A stretch of 64,000 bases of DNA from assembly GCF_024199985.1 (NCBI RefSeq), contig NZ_JANARS010000013.1:1-64000 (forward strand). Reading direction: 5' to 3'. Positions 25,601 through 34,396 of this stretch are shown here, piece by piece; the first letter of the stretch is position 1; every line of letters starts with the position of its first letter. Origin of the DNA: Nocardioides pinisoli. GTDB lineage: Bacteria > Actinomycetota > Actinomycetes > Propionibacteriales > Nocardioidaceae. A program made the translations under genes and the position numbers. The notes beneath the pieces were generated by a model. It searched no databases, was not told the origin of the DNA, and saw nothing but the letters and a program-made list of their open reading frames with translations.

Positions 25601-27181
25601 TCAGTCATAGCCGGCCTCCAGCGCCCACCCGTCCGGTGCCCGCACCAGGAGCCAGGCCCGGCCGTCGGCGCCGACGACCTGGAAGCGAGCAGTCGGCCCG
25701 GCGCCGCCCGACCACCAGCCCTCGTCGGTGGGCCAGGGGCCGGCCCACGCCGTCACCGGCTGCCAGGGCAGGTCCTGCCCGACGGCCCGGAAGTGCCGCA
25801 GCTCTCCGGTGACGACACCGCGGTCGGTGACGCGCACCTCGCGGCCGGCGTCGTCGACGACCTCGGCCGGCCGGGGAGGGGAGAAGACCCGCACCGGTGC
25901 CGGGCCGGGGACGCGCCCGGGCCAGGGCCGGTCCAGCGGGCGGAGGTCGACCGCCCGCTCGCCCCACGGCACCAGCGCCTGGCGAGCCGACGGGCTGCGG
26001 CCGCCCTGCAGCACCGGCCGGCGTACGGCGTCGAAGCCCACCATGCCCTGCACCCGGGCCACCCCGCGCTCGACGAGGTCGTCGGACGCCGAGCCCCAGA
26101 GCGCCTCGCCGTGGGCGGCGGCCGGCTCGACCAGCTCGGGCACGAACCGGACGCGGTCGATCGGCGCGCGCACCTCGCCCGTGCCCTTGCGGGCGCGCAG
26201 CGATCCGCCGGCCCCGCTCGTGGACCCGGCCGACTGCAGCTGCCAGTGAACGCGGTCGACGAGGTCACGGGCACCGAAGTGGCGCGGGTGCAGCCACGTG
26301 CGCGACGAGCACACGACCCCGTCGGACTCGGCCTCGACCCGGACGCCGGTGGCGACGAGCTGGTGGTGGGCGAGCCGGGAGACGAACCGCTCGGCGGTCG
26401 TGCGCACGCTGAAGGTGATCGCCTCCACGGAGTCGAGCGGTGGCTCGAATGGCACCTCCGCCTCGAGCTCGGGTGGTGGGGTGCGGGCCGCGAACAGCGC
26501 CGGGTCCTCACCGCGTGCGCGTCGCCGGACGGTGGCGCCATAGGCACCGAGCCGCTGCTCGACCGCGTCGCCCGGCAGGTCGGCCAGGTCGCCCAGCGTG
26601 AGCAGGCCGAGCCTCTGCAGCAGTCCGACGAGCTCGCGGCCGCGCGGCCCGTCGTCCTGGAGCACGTGGACGGGCAGGCCGCGCAGGAACGACGGGGAGC
26701 CGCCGTCCGGGACCACCGTCCACGACTGCACCTCCGCGGTCCGGGCGGCCTGCTCGGCGGTGAAGAGGTCGTCGGCGATGCCGACCCGCACGTCCCACAC
26801 CCCCGTCTCGACGAGTGCCTGGCACGTGGTGGCCGCCGCCGCGGTCTCGCTGCCGTACCAGCTGCCGGGCGCGCGTACGGCGAGCAGGCCGGGGCGCAGG
26901 GCGGCCACCCCGGGGCGCAGGTCCTCGACCACCGCGAGGACCGGCTCGAAGGAGCGGGCGTCGCGGTCGGGGTTGGCGGGGAGCAGCAGCAGGTCGGGGC
27001 ACCGGGCCTGGGCGTCGCGGCGGCGCTGCCCGCGGCGTACGCCCTCGGCGCGCGCCGGACCGTTGCAGACCTCCACGACGTTGGCCGACAGCACGGCGGC
27101 GGGGGAGCGGAGCGACCGGTCCGCCTCCTCGAGCGCGGCGACCACCGACCAGTCGGGGCACCACACGACCATGACCCTCAC
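25601..27181 (-). CDS. imuB: ImuB, Y-family polymerase-like adaptor
   Basis: A 526-residue Y-family protein. It begins RVMVVWCPDWSVVAAL, where active DinB-type polymerases have the catalytic Asp pair, so it should be catalytically dead, as expected for ImuB. It has the Y-family palm/thumb/little-finger layout and a long C-terminal extension (about 360-526). In the known mutasome ImuB binds the beta clamp and links ImuA' and DnaE2. The GTG start lies 10 bp after the imuA' stop. Another possible start is ATG 27172. Confidence 0.88.
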   Translation of the reverse strand: MRVMVVWCPDWSVVAALEEADRSLRSPAAVLSANVVEVCNGPARAEGVRRGQRRRDAQARCPDLLLLPANPDRDARSFEPVLAVVEDLRPGVAALRPGLLAVRAPGSWYGSETAAAATTCQALVETGVWDVRVGIADDLFTAEQAARTAEVQSWTVVPDGGSPSFLRGLPVHVLQDDGPRGRELVGLLQRLGLLTLGDLADLPGDAVEQRLGAYGATVRRRARGEDPALFAARTPPPELEAEVPFEPPLDSVEAITFSVRTTAERFVSRLAHHQLVATGVRVEAESDGVVCSSRTWLHPRHFGARDLVDRVHWQLQSAGSTSGAGGSLRARKGTGEVRAPIDRVRFVPELVEPAAAHGEALWGSASDDLVERGVARVQGMVGFDAVRRPVLQGGRSPSARQALVPWGERAVDLRPLDRPWPGRVPGPAPVRVFSPPRPAEVVDDAGREVRVTDRGVVTGELRHFRAVGQDLPWQPVTAWAGPWPTDEGWWSGGAGPTARFQVVGADGRAWLLVRAPDGWALEAGYD

Positions 27182-27191
27182 GGTCGCACCG

Positions 27192-27878
27192 TCATCCGGC
27201 TCTGCCGTCGACGGCCCGGATCTCGCGGACCTGCCGGCCGGGGAGCGGCTCGATGCGGCGCACGCCCGGCCAGGCCAGGTCGGCACGCTGGGGCGGACGG
27301 GCACCCCGGTGCACCACGACCCGGGCGCGCCGCTCCTGCAGCTCGCCGCGTCCGGAGGTCGGGCCGGTCCATCCGGACTCCTCGACGCTGAGCCGGGCGG
27401 TGACGCGCGGCCAGTGCCCGTGGACGACGAGCACGGAGGACCGCGTGCGCAGGCGCGAGTCGAGGATCCCCGCGGTCCGCTCGTCCACGGAGGCGGGCGC
27501 CCGCAGCACCACGACCCGCAGCACGTCGACCAGCGCGGCCGTCACCTCGAGCCAGTGCTCGCCCGGGTCGGGCACCAGCACCGTGCGCGACAGCTCGATC
27601 CCGAGCTCGGCCGCGGCCTCGACCCCGAAGTCGGTGCACCCCGCGAAGCCGACCCACTCGCCGGCCTGCGAGGCCCCTGCGGCCAGTGCCAGGGCCAGCG
27701 AGGCCGAGTCGACGGCGTAGGTCGATCCGGCGTGGAGCGGGACCAGGTCGGCCAGCCCGGGCAGGGTGGCGACCGGCTCCCCGGCCGGTCGACGCTCCAT
27801 CGCCGCCACGCGCTCGCGCAGCTGCTCGACCACGGAACGACCGGGGTCCAGGGCGGCGACGGAGCGGGCGGACGACAT
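27192..27878 (-). CDS. imuA': ImuA' (RecA-like mutasome protein)
   Basis: A 228-residue protein at the expected place and length for actinobacterial ImuA', a divergent RecA-like factor of the ImuA'-ImuB-DnaE2 complex. The core has a degenerate ATPase-like fold (ADLVPLHAGSTYAVDSASLA ... GEWVGFAGCTDFGVEAAAEL) with no clear Walker A GKT. The C-terminal tail is basic. ATG 27878 was chosen because the -10 element GATCAT (27891-27886) lies over the alternative ATG 27887, which puts the transcript start near 27880 and makes the mRNA almost leaderless. Confidence 0.8.
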   Translation of the reverse strand: MSSARSVAALDPGRSVVEQLRERVAAMERRPAGEPVATLPGLADLVPLHAGSTYAVDSASLALALAAGASQAGEWVGFAGCTDFGVEAAAELGIELSRTVLVPDPGEHWLEVTAALVDVLRVVVLRAPASVDERTAGILDSRLRTRSSVLVVHGHWPRVTARLSVEESGWTGPTSGRGELQERRARVVVHRGARPPQRADLAWPGVRRIEPLPGRQVREIRAVDGRAG

Positions 27879-27885
27879 GGTCCCC

Positions 27886-27914
27886 ATGATCGAACAGGTG
27901 TTCGAACGAGTCAA
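27886..27914 (-). promoter_or_regulatory. SOS promoter of imuA'-imuB with LexA box in the spacer
   Basis: A SOS box, TCGAACAGGTGTTCGA, lies at 27890-27905. On the minus strand TTGACT (27914-27909) is followed after 17 bp by GATCAT (27891-27886). The block GTTCGAACGAGTCAAGCGG is identical to that of the dnaE2 promoter, so both were copied or are under the same constraint. Confidence 0.85.
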
Positions 27915-28056
27915 GCGGGGCGGTGCCGCGTTCGGCTCCTGGGGTGGGCCATCAGACCACGTCGTGGAGCTGGTGGCGAGATGCGGCCCGGCGAGCGGTC
28001 GGAACGGGCCGGCTCTGCTTATGCTGACCGGACTGTTCGACGGAAGGGTTGCGGTC

Positions 28057-29520
28057 GTGTCGAAGATCTCGAGGCTCGTGGGGGGCCTCTGCCTGGTGCT
28101 GGTGGCGACGCTGGGCCTGGTGGCCCCGGGGCAGGCGGTGTCCGGCGGATCGGCGTCGCAGTCCACCAGTGAGGCGGCCCCCGCGGCCAAGCCGAAGTCG
28201 AAGCGGTGGGAGGCCTACAGCGGCCCCTACTTCAACGACCCGCACCTCGCGAAGGGACACTTCAGGATCGAGCGCCGGGTGATCGACACGATCAACCACA
28301 CGCCCAAGGGGTCGTCGATCCGGATCGCCATCTATTCCTTCGACCGCCTGCCGGTCGCCCGGGCGCTGGTCGCTGCCCACCGTCGAGGCGTGCAGGTGCA
28401 GATGCTCCTGAACGACCACTGGGAGACGCCTGCGATGAAGGTGGTCCGTGCCGAGATCGGCAAGAACCGCAACAAGGGCAGCTTCATCTACAAGTGCAAG
28501 CAGAGCTGCCGGGGGGCGGCCAACGAGTTCAACAACCTGCACTCGAAGTTCTACCTCTTCAGCGAGGCGGGGAAGTCCGAGGACGTCGTGGCGGTCGGCT
28601 CGGCCAACATGACGCGCAACGCGGCCATCCACCAGTGGAACGACCTCTACTTCACCGACGGCGACCACGAGCTCTTCCGCCAGTTCGTCGGCCTCTTCAA
28701 GGACATGGCCACGGACTACGACACCCGTCAGGCGCCGATCGCCTTCTGCGGCACCCCGGCCAACGGCGTGGCGTGCGACGACTCGCTCGACAAGCACACC
28801 GCCGTCGCGTTCCCGCGGGTCTCGCGGCTCAAGGACGACCTGGTGGTCCACCTGCTCGACCGTGTCCAGTGCCTGACCCCCGACCCGGTGACGGGCAAGA
28901 TGGAGCGCACGCGACTGGCGCTGTCCATGCACACCATGCGCGGCACCCGCGGCGACTACCTGGCCGAGGCCATCCGGCAGAAGTGGGTGCAGGGCTGCGA
29001 CGTGCGGGTCACCTACGGCCTCATCGGCTACCACACCAAGGGCGTCATCGCCGCTCCCACCAAGCGAGGGCGGATCCCGCTGCGCTCGACGGGCATGGAC
29101 TACGACCTCGACGACAACTTCGACCTCAACAACGACGGCATCGACGACCTGATCCTCGACTACTACAGCCACCAGAAGTACCTCGTCATCCAGGGCACCT
29201 TCAACGGCGTGCCCGACACCTCGATGGTGCTGACCGGCTCGGTGAACTGGTCGAGCCTCAGCACCGCCAACGACGAGGTCTGGTTCACCGTGCGGGGGGC
29301 GGTCGTGGCGAAGAAGTACCTACGCAACTTCGACTACCAGTGGTTCAACACCCGCAACACCCGCAACGCCTACACGACCACCTACGCCAACTTCCGCGTC
29401 CGCCGCACCGTGCGACAGCCGGACGGCACGATGCGCACGGTCTGGCGGACCGTGCGTCGACCGGTCACGACGGTCGAGCCGGACCGCTACCTGCCGGGGC
29501 CCTACTGGGAGGCCGACTGA
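28057..29520 (+). CDS. Secreted phospholipase D-like protein
   Basis: A 487-residue exported protein. Residues 1-30 form a Sec signal peptide (SRLVGGLCLVLVATLGLVAP). Two PLD-type HKD motifs follow: LHSKFYLFSE with VGSANMTRNA (about 165-190) and YYSHQKYLVIQGTF with LTGSVNWSS (about 368-395). These make the two halves of the active site, so a phosphodiesterase acting outside the cell is expected; lipid or nucleic acid could be the substrate. GTG 28057 is the chosen start; ATG 28021 is an alternative. A Thr/Arg-rich tail closes the protein. Confidence 0.85.
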   Translation: MSKISRLVGGLCLVLVATLGLVAPGQAVSGGSASQSTSEAAPAAKPKSKRWEAYSGPYFNDPHLAKGHFRIERRVIDTINHTPKGSSIRIAIYSFDRLPVARALVAAHRRGVQVQMLLNDHWETPAMKVVRAEIGKNRNKGSFIYKCKQSCRGAANEFNNLHSKFYLFSEAGKSEDVVAVGSANMTRNAAIHQWNDLYFTDGDHELFRQFVGLFKDMATDYDTRQAPIAFCGTPANGVACDDSLDKHTAVAFPRVSRLKDDLVVHLLDRVQCLTPDPVTGKMERTRLALSMHTMRGTRGDYLAEAIRQKWVQGCDVRVTYGLIGYHTKGVIAAPTKRGRIPLRSTGMDYDLDDNFDLNNDGIDDLILDYYSHQKYLVIQGTFNGVPDTSMVLTGSVNWSSLSTANDEVWFTVRGAVVAKKYLRNFDYQWFNTRNTRNAYTTTYANFRVRRTVRQPDGTMRTVWRTVRRPVTTVEPDRYLPGPYWEAD

Positions 29521-29529
29521 CCGTCGGCC

Positions 29530-29820
29530 TCAGGCCGCGGGGAGCGGGCCGGAGCGCGCGCCGACGACGACGCGCCTGAGGATGCGCTCCACCTGCCCCT
29601 GCGGCAGGCCGACGAGGTCGGCGACCTGCCGCTGGGTCTGCTCGTCCACCAGGCGCCACCCCAGCACGCGCCGCGCGCGCTCGGGGAGCCCGCCGACGGC
29701 GACGCCGAGCACGAGCCGGGCTTCGACGGACTCCGGTCCGCGGTCGACCCACCCCACCAGGTCGCCGATCGTCCGTGCTCGGTCCGGCGCTTCGGACAGC
29801 TCGGTGATGCTCGCGGTCAT
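29530..29820 (-). CDS. Sigma-70 region 4-only protein
   Basis: A 96-residue protein that aligns with the C-terminal end of the sigma factor at 43271: GLPERARRVLGWRLVDEQTQ resembles LTERDRQILRWRFVEELTQ, and RQVADLVGLPQGQVERILRR is a region 4 helix-turn-helix. Regions 2 and 3 are absent, so it cannot melt promoters alone. It could be an orphan -35-binding module, an antagonist, or a remnant. It has an excellent ribosome binding site (GGAGGAG). It shares a long upstream element with the full sigma gene. Confidence 0.7.
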   Translation of the reverse strand: MTASITELSEAPDRARTIGDLVGWVDRGPESVEARLVLGVAVGGLPERARRVLGWRLVDEQTQRQVADLVGLPQGQVERILRRVVVGARSGPLPAA

Positions 29821-29901
29821 GGGGTCTCCTCCCGACGGTCGGTCGCACGGCCCGGCTCGTGCACCGGTCGTGGGACGACTCTGACGTGCACGCGCACCGG
29901 C

Positions 29902-29940
29902 CGACAGCCGAAAAGCGAAAACCATGGACAAACGTTGGAC
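29902..29940 (-). promoter_or_regulatory. Element shared with the SigF-like gene promoter
   Basis: The minus strand holds GTTTGTCCA and GTTTTCGCTTTTCGGCTGTC over 39 bp, ending about 82 bp before the region 4 gene. Nearly the same element, at the same distance, precedes the sigma gene at 44095. It probably contains a SigB/SigF-type promoter (GTTT-like -35). Confidence 0.6.
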
Positions 29941-29958
29941 AGCCTGTGCTGCTCCTCC

Positions 29959-31122
29959 TCAGCGGCGCGCGGGCACCACCAGGCGAGCGACGACGCCGGC
30001 ATGGTCCGAGGGCCACAGACCGGACGCGGTCATGTCAGCCGGGTCGTCGCCGACGATGTGGGCGCGGGCGGCCTTGACGTCGTTGCTGTGCAGGACCAGG
30101 TCGATCCGCGAGGTGAGCGGGTTGTCCGGGTCGGTCAGGGTCGCGCCGAGGCAGCACGTGAAGCCGGGGTCGCCGGGGTGGTTGCGCGGCCACGCGTCGG
30201 CTCCGACACCCGCGAGGAGGCGCGTGTACGCCGGCGCGTCGGGCGCCCGGGAGTTGTAGTCACCGACGTAGACCATCGGCAGCTCGCCGAGCTCGGCCGC
30301 GAGTGCCGCTTGGGCGGCGAGGAGCTCGCCGACCTGGGCGACGCGCACCTGCTCGCCGTCGAGACCGGGGATGCCGAAGGCCTCGAGGTGGGAGTTCACG
30401 AAGCGGAAGGTGGCCTTGCCCACCGTGAGGTCGGCCGAGCCCCAGCCCCGCGCCACGGGCAGCAGGCTGCCGTTGAAGGGGAAGCTGATGATGTTCTGGT
30501 AGGTCCCGGTGCGGGCGTTGGCCGCCGCGACGTCGTCCCGGACGATGATCACGTCACGGTCCGCCAGGCGCACCGCCCGGGTCGGGAATGTCGCGGTCGG
30601 GCTGGCCAGGTAGGGGATGGGCGGCGAGGAGAAGTTGGAGGCCGTGGCCCCGGCGACCTCGCGGTAGTCGGCGCCGCGCTCAGCGAGTGCGTCGAGCAGC
30701 AGGTCGAGGAAGTCGTAGGCGACCGTCGGGTTGCTCGTGGTGCCGTTGAGCGGGTTGTAGGCGAAGGTCGTCCAGGTGGTGACCTCCTGCAGGCCGACGG
30801 CGTCCGCGTCGGCCGCCACGATCTCGTCGGCGATCGCGTCCATCCGCTCCTCGGGCCGGGTCGCCTGCACGGCCGCCCACGTCTGCGTCGCCGCACCGAC
30901 GACGGCGGCGTTGTTGCCGCTGGCGAGCGCCGTCAGGATCGGGTCGAGGTCGGCGCCGAGGTAGAGGTTGCGCGTCATCACGGTGGCCGTGCGCGCGGGG
31001 GTGCCGTTCCCAGCGCCCGGAGGACCCGCATGGACGCTCGCGCCGGGCACCAGGGCGGTGCCCAGCGCGAGCAGGGAGGCGAGGAGGCCGAGCAGGACGC
31101 GGTGACGAGGGGCTCTGGTCAT
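29959..31122 (-). CDS. Secreted endonuclease/exonuclease/phosphatase family protein
   Basis: A 387-residue exported hydrolase. Residues 1-35 are a Sec signal peptide (RVLLGLLASLLALGTALVPG). The EEP (DNase I-like) fold is shown by TVMTRNLYLGADLDPI, the catalytic Glu in DAVGLQEVTTW, GDYNSR (Asp/Asn metal site), RIDLVLHS and C-terminal SDHAGVVARL (catalytic His). Possible activities are nuclease or lipid phosphatase. Start ATG 31122 is favoured because the signal peptide follows directly. Confidence 0.83.
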   Translation of the reverse strand: MTRAPRHRVLLGLLASLLALGTALVPGASVHAGPPGAGNGTPARTATVMTRNLYLGADLDPILTALASGNNAAVVGAATQTWAAVQATRPEERMDAIADEIVAADADAVGLQEVTTWTTFAYNPLNGTTSNPTVAYDFLDLLLDALAERGADYREVAGATASNFSSPPIPYLASPTATFPTRAVRLADRDVIIVRDDVAAANARTGTYQNIISFPFNGSLLPVARGWGSADLTVGKATFRFVNSHLEAFGIPGLDGEQVRVAQVGELLAAQAALAAELGELPMVYVGDYNSRAPDAPAYTRLLAGVGADAWPRNHPGDPGFTCCLGATLTDPDNPLTSRIDLVLHSNDVKAARAHIVGDDPADMTASGLWPSDHAGVVARLVVPARR

Positions 31123-31229
31123 CCTCGGACCGTCGCACCCGGATCGTGGTGCGGCAAACCCCAATTCAGGGCAAAGTCACGACCTGGCCTCCCGTGAGGA
31201 GCGGCACGGCGGTCGCGCCGGTGATGGAC

Positions 31230-32447
31230 TCACGGGCTGACGCGCTCGAAAATGGCTGCGAGTCCCTGGCCGCCACCGATGCACATGGTCTCGAGGCCGT
31301 AGCGGGCCTCCCGGCGCTGCATCTCGTGGGCCATCGTGGCCAGGATGCGGGCCCCGGTCGCGCCCACCGGGTGGCCGAGCGAGATGCCGGAGCCGTTGGG
31401 GTTGAGCCGCTCGTCGGTCGGGTCGACCCTCCATTCGCGCAGGCAGGCCAGCACCTGGGCGGCGAAGGCCTCGTTGAGCTCGATCAGGTCGATCTCGTCG
31501 AGGGTGAGCCCTGCCCGGTCGAGGGCGGCTGCGGTGGCGGGGACCGGACCGATGCCCATCACCTCGGGCCCGACGCCGGCCACGGCCCAGGAGCGCAGGG
31601 CCAGCAGCGGGCGCAGCCCACGGCGCTCGGCCTCCTCGCGGGTGGTGACCACGCACATGGCGGCGCCGTCGTTCTGGCCGCTGGCGTTGCCGGCGGTGAC
31701 GGTGGAGGCGGGGTCGACCTTCTCGCGCACGGGTCGCAGCGCGGCGAGCTGTTCGAGGGTGGTCTCGGGTCGCGGGTGCTCGTCGCGGTCCACGACGACG
31801 TCCGGCTCGCCGCGGCGACCCGGGACGGTCACCGGGACGAGCTCATCGGCGAACCGGCCGGCCTCGTGGGCGGCACCGGCCCGCTGCTGGGAGCGGACCG
31901 ACAGCTCGTCCTGCTCCTCACGCGAGATGTCGTACTCGCGACGGAGGTTCTCAGCCGTCTCCAGCATCCCGCCGGGGACGGGGTGGTCCTTCCCGCCGGC
32001 GGTCTCGCGGGCCCGGACGAGACGGTCCAGCAGCTCGACCGAGCCGCTCCTCACGCCGGTCCGGAGGCCGAGCGCGTAGTGCTCGACGTTGGACATCGAC
32101 TCGACGCCGCCGGCGACGACGACCGTGCCCGCGCCGCTGGCGATCTGCGAGGCGGCATGGAGGACCGCCTGCAGGCCCGAGCCGCAGCGGCGGTCGAGCT
32201 GGAGGCCCGGCACCCCCGTCCCGAGACCCGCGTCGAGGGCGGCGATCCGGCCGATGGCCGGGTTCTCGCCGTTGGGGTAGCAGTTGCCGAGGATCACGTC
32301 GTCGACGTCGCCCTCGCCGAGGCCCGTACGGCGCACGAGCTCGGAGAGCGTGGTCGACGCGAGGTCGACGGCGGACAGCGAGGCGAACGCGCCCCCGTAG
32401 CGCCCCACCGGGGTGCGGACGGGTTCGCAGATGACGATGTCGGGCAT
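31230..32447 (-). CDS. Acetyl-CoA C-acyltransferase (thiolase)
   Basis: A 405-residue thiolase. Catalytic cysteine is in LDRRCGSGLQAVLHA (about 88); His in NGSGISLGHPVGATGARIL (about 355); second Cys in METMCIGGGQGLAAIF-type block (CIGGGQG, about 390). It condenses or cleaves acyl-CoA, usually in beta-oxidation or ketoacid metabolism. It is divergent from the small membrane proteins and TetR regulator and may be regulated through the operator at 32487. Confidence 0.9.
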   Translation of the reverse strand: MPDIVICEPVRTPVGRYGGAFASLSAVDLASTTLSELVRRTGLGEGDVDDVILGNCYPNGENPAIGRIAALDAGLGTGVPGLQLDRRCGSGLQAVLHAASQIASGAGTVVVAGGVESMSNVEHYALGLRTGVRSGSVELLDRLVRARETAGGKDHPVPGGMLETAENLRREYDISREEQDELSVRSQQRAGAAHEAGRFADELVPVTVPGRRGEPDVVVDRDEHPRPETTLEQLAALRPVREKVDPASTVTAGNASGQNDGAAMCVVTTREEAERRGLRPLLALRSWAVAGVGPEVMGIGPVPATAAALDRAGLTLDEIDLIELNEAFAAQVLACLREWRVDPTDERLNPNGSGISLGHPVGATGARILATMAHEMQRREARYGLETMCIGGGQGLAAIFERVSP

Positions 32448-32486
32448 GCGACCGAACCTAGTCGTGGTGCCGACCTTGGGGCATAT

Positions 32487-32505
32487 CGCTACGATGTTCG
32501 TATCG
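32487..32505. promoter_or_regulatory. Operator-like palindrome between thiolase and tetR genes
   Basis: CGCTACGATGTTCGTATCG is an inverted repeat (arms of 8, spacer TGT, one mismatch). It overlaps a -10-like TACGAT. It lies between the divergent thiolase and the operon holding a TetR gene, the usual place for a TetR operator. Confidence 0.5.
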
Positions 32506-32549
32506 AAACCCCGAGGCGCCGTGGACCGGCGAAGGAAGAGGTGTCAGGA

Positions 32550-32687
32550 ATGAGCGCGGAGGTAGGCGTCTTCATCGTCGCGGCGTCGCTGGCGGGCGGT
32601 CTCTCGATGGGCGCGGTCACCTGGGTCTACTTCCTCGACAAGTGGCGCACGGACCCGGAGCAGCGCCGGTTCGACGAGGCTGCGTGA
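32550..32687 (+). CDS. Small single-helix membrane protein (45 aa)
   Basis: This 45-residue protein has a single hydrophobic helix (GVFIVAASLAGGLSMGAVTW) followed by a charged end (DKWRTDPEQRRFDEAA). ATG 32550 follows GAAGGAAGAGG. It overlaps the next small gene by GTGA. The function is unknown; it may be a small partner in a membrane complex. Confidence 0.6.
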   Translation: MSAEVGVFIVAASLAGGLSMGAVTWVYFLDKWRTDPEQRRFDEAA

Positions 32688-32860
32688 GCCCGGTGCACCC
32701 GCTCCTCGTCCTGCTCGCCTTCACCGCCGCGGCCGTGGTGACGTACGCCGTGGTGCTGGGGCTGCTCACCGCGGCGTCGCTCGTCCCGCGTGACCGCGCA
32801 GCGGGGCACGTCCCGGAGCAGCCGGCTCCTCGACACGATGGTGAGCATGACCACCACTGA
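32684..32860 (+). CDS. Small single-helix membrane protein (58 aa)
   Basis: A 58-residue protein with one membrane helix (LLVLLAFTAAAVVTYAVVLG) and a His/Asp-rich end (PRHDGEHDHH) that could bind metal. GTG 32684 overlaps the preceding stop, and its end overlaps the TetR start by 14 bp, so three genes are tightly coupled. No family is recognised. Confidence 0.55.
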   Translation: MSPVHPLLVLLAFTAAAVVTYAVVLGLLTAASLVPRDRAAGHVPEQPAPRHDGEHDHH

Positions 32861-33431
32861 CCCGGCGTCCCCGCGACCCGGTCGCCCGCGCGCGGCGTCG
32901 GTCGACCAGCGCCTGCAGGCCGCCGTGCTCGACCTGGTCCGCCACAGTGGCCCGGGGGCGGTCACCATGGACCGGGTCGCCTCGACCTCGGGCGTCGCGA
33001 AGACCTCCATCTACCGTCGTCACGCCAACCGGGGCGAGCTGCTGACGGCCGCGCTGACCGCGGCCATCGGCCTGCCGGACGTGCCCGAGGACGGAACGGT
33101 CCGCGACAAGATCCGGGCCGTGCTCGAGCAGGCGTGGCACCAGATGGGCGTCGTCCTGGGCCCCGGCGGCCTCGCCGCGATCGTGGGGGACACCGACCCC
33201 GAGTTCACCGGGCTGTTCCGCGCGGCACTGCAGCCCTACGTCGACGCCCTCGTCCGGCGGATCCGCGACGACGTCGACGCCGGTCTCCTGCGCGACGGCC
33301 TCGACGCCGAGGGCGTGGTGACCCTGATGGTCGGCGCCTACGTCGGCGAGCTCGTCCGCAGTGGCGAGGTGGCGCCGGAGTGGATGGACCGGACCCTCGA
33401 GCTGCTCTGGGTGCTGATGGCACCGGGCTGA
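32847..33431 (+). CDS. TetR family transcriptional regulator
   Basis: A 194-residue regulator. The N-terminal HTH is RPRAASVDQRLQAAVLDLV with VTMDRVASTSGVAKTSIYRRH, the TetR pattern. The C-terminal domain (about 75-194) resembles TetR_C_16-like ligand domains. It ends a three-gene operon starting at 32550 and probably represses it and maybe the divergent thiolase through the 32487 palindrome. ATG 32847 was chosen; ATG 32838 is an alternative. Confidence 0.85.
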   Translation: MTTTDPASPRPGRPRAASVDQRLQAAVLDLVRHSGPGAVTMDRVASTSGVAKTSIYRRHANRGELLTAALTAAIGLPDVPEDGTVRDKIRAVLEQAWHQMGVVLGPGGLAAIVGDTDPEFTGLFRAALQPYVDALVRRIRDDVDAGLLRDGLDAEGVVTLMVGAYVGELVRSGEVAPEWMDRTLELLWVLMAPG

Positions 33432-33476
33432 GCCCAGCGACCCCGGGATGTCCGTGGGGTGCGCGAGACTGCGGGC

Positions 33477-34292
33477 ATGGCCGACCTCGGGTACGACCCT
33501 CGCTTCCTCGACACCGACCTCGCCCCGCCGCAGGCGCCCCCGCCCGGTCCCGACGAGGACCCCGCGCTCGCCACGCCGCTCGACTACGCGCACTTCACGG
33601 TGCGCATGCACCCCGAGCGCCGGCTGGCGTGGTGGGTCGCCTGGAACGTCGACGGCCTGCGCCTGTTCCCCGGCGACAGCATCAGCCGCTCGGGCGAGCG
33701 CTTCCGCCTCGACCCCCGGATCCCGGCCGACGCGCAGACCGGCGAGGAGGCCTACGCCGACAACGACCTCGACCGCGGTCACGTGGCGCGGCGCTCCGAC
33801 CTCCTGTGGGGCACCCTCGCCGAGGCGCAGCAGGCCAGCTCCGACTCGTTCCACTTCACCAACATCACGCCGCAGCACCAGGACTTCAACCAGTCCGGGC
33901 GCGGCGGGGTGTGGGGGCTGCTCGAGAACGCCGTACTGGCCCTCGTGGGGCTGGAGGAGCGGCGCCTGAGCCTCTTCGCCGGCCCCGTGCTCGATCCCGA
34001 GGACCCGCCCTATCGTGGCGTCCAGCTGCCGGTCGAGCACTGGAAGGTGGTCGTCTACCGGCTCGACGGGCGCCTGCGCGCGAAGGCTTTCGTCCTGACC
34101 CAGGACCTCGACGGGCTCGAGCGGGCGGTCCCCGACTTCCTCGACGACTTCGACACCTGGCTCGTGCCGCTCGCGCTCCTCGAGGAGCGCACCGGCCTGA
34201 CCTTCGCGAGCCTGCGCCAGGTCGTCGAGCCGGACGAGCTCCGTCCCGCCAGCCCGGTTCTCGTCACCGACGTCGAGCAGGTCGGCTGGTAG
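33477..34292 (+). CDS. DNA/RNA non-specific endonuclease (NUC/EndoG type)
   Basis: A 271-residue beta-beta-alpha-metal nuclease. The catalytic motif is DLDRGHVARRSD (about 100; His general base), followed by metal-ligand Asn in FHFTNITPQHQDFNQ (about 130). There is no obvious signal peptide, so it may act inside the cell or require another exit route. ATG 33477 lies 5 bp after a GAGACT -10-like element, so the mRNA may be leaderless. Confidence 0.83.
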   Translation: MADLGYDPRFLDTDLAPPQAPPPGPDEDPALATPLDYAHFTVRMHPERRLAWWVAWNVDGLRLFPGDSISRSGERFRLDPRIPADAQTGEEAYADNDLDRGHVARRSDLLWGTLAEAQQASSDSFHFTNITPQHQDFNQSGRGGVWGLLENAVLALVGLEERRLSLFAGPVLDPEDPPYRGVQLPVEHWKVVVYRLDGRLRAKAFVLTQDLDGLERAVPDFLDDFDTWLVPLALLEERTGLTFASLRQVVEPDELRPASPVLVTDVEQVGW

Positions 34293-34396
34293 CGCGCCGA
34301 CGACCCGGGGATGCTGGCCCTTGCCTCGCGGGGCCGATCGGGCGACAGTGAACTGACCCTCCTCCGACGTCGCACGAGTGAGCAGGAGCCGCCACG

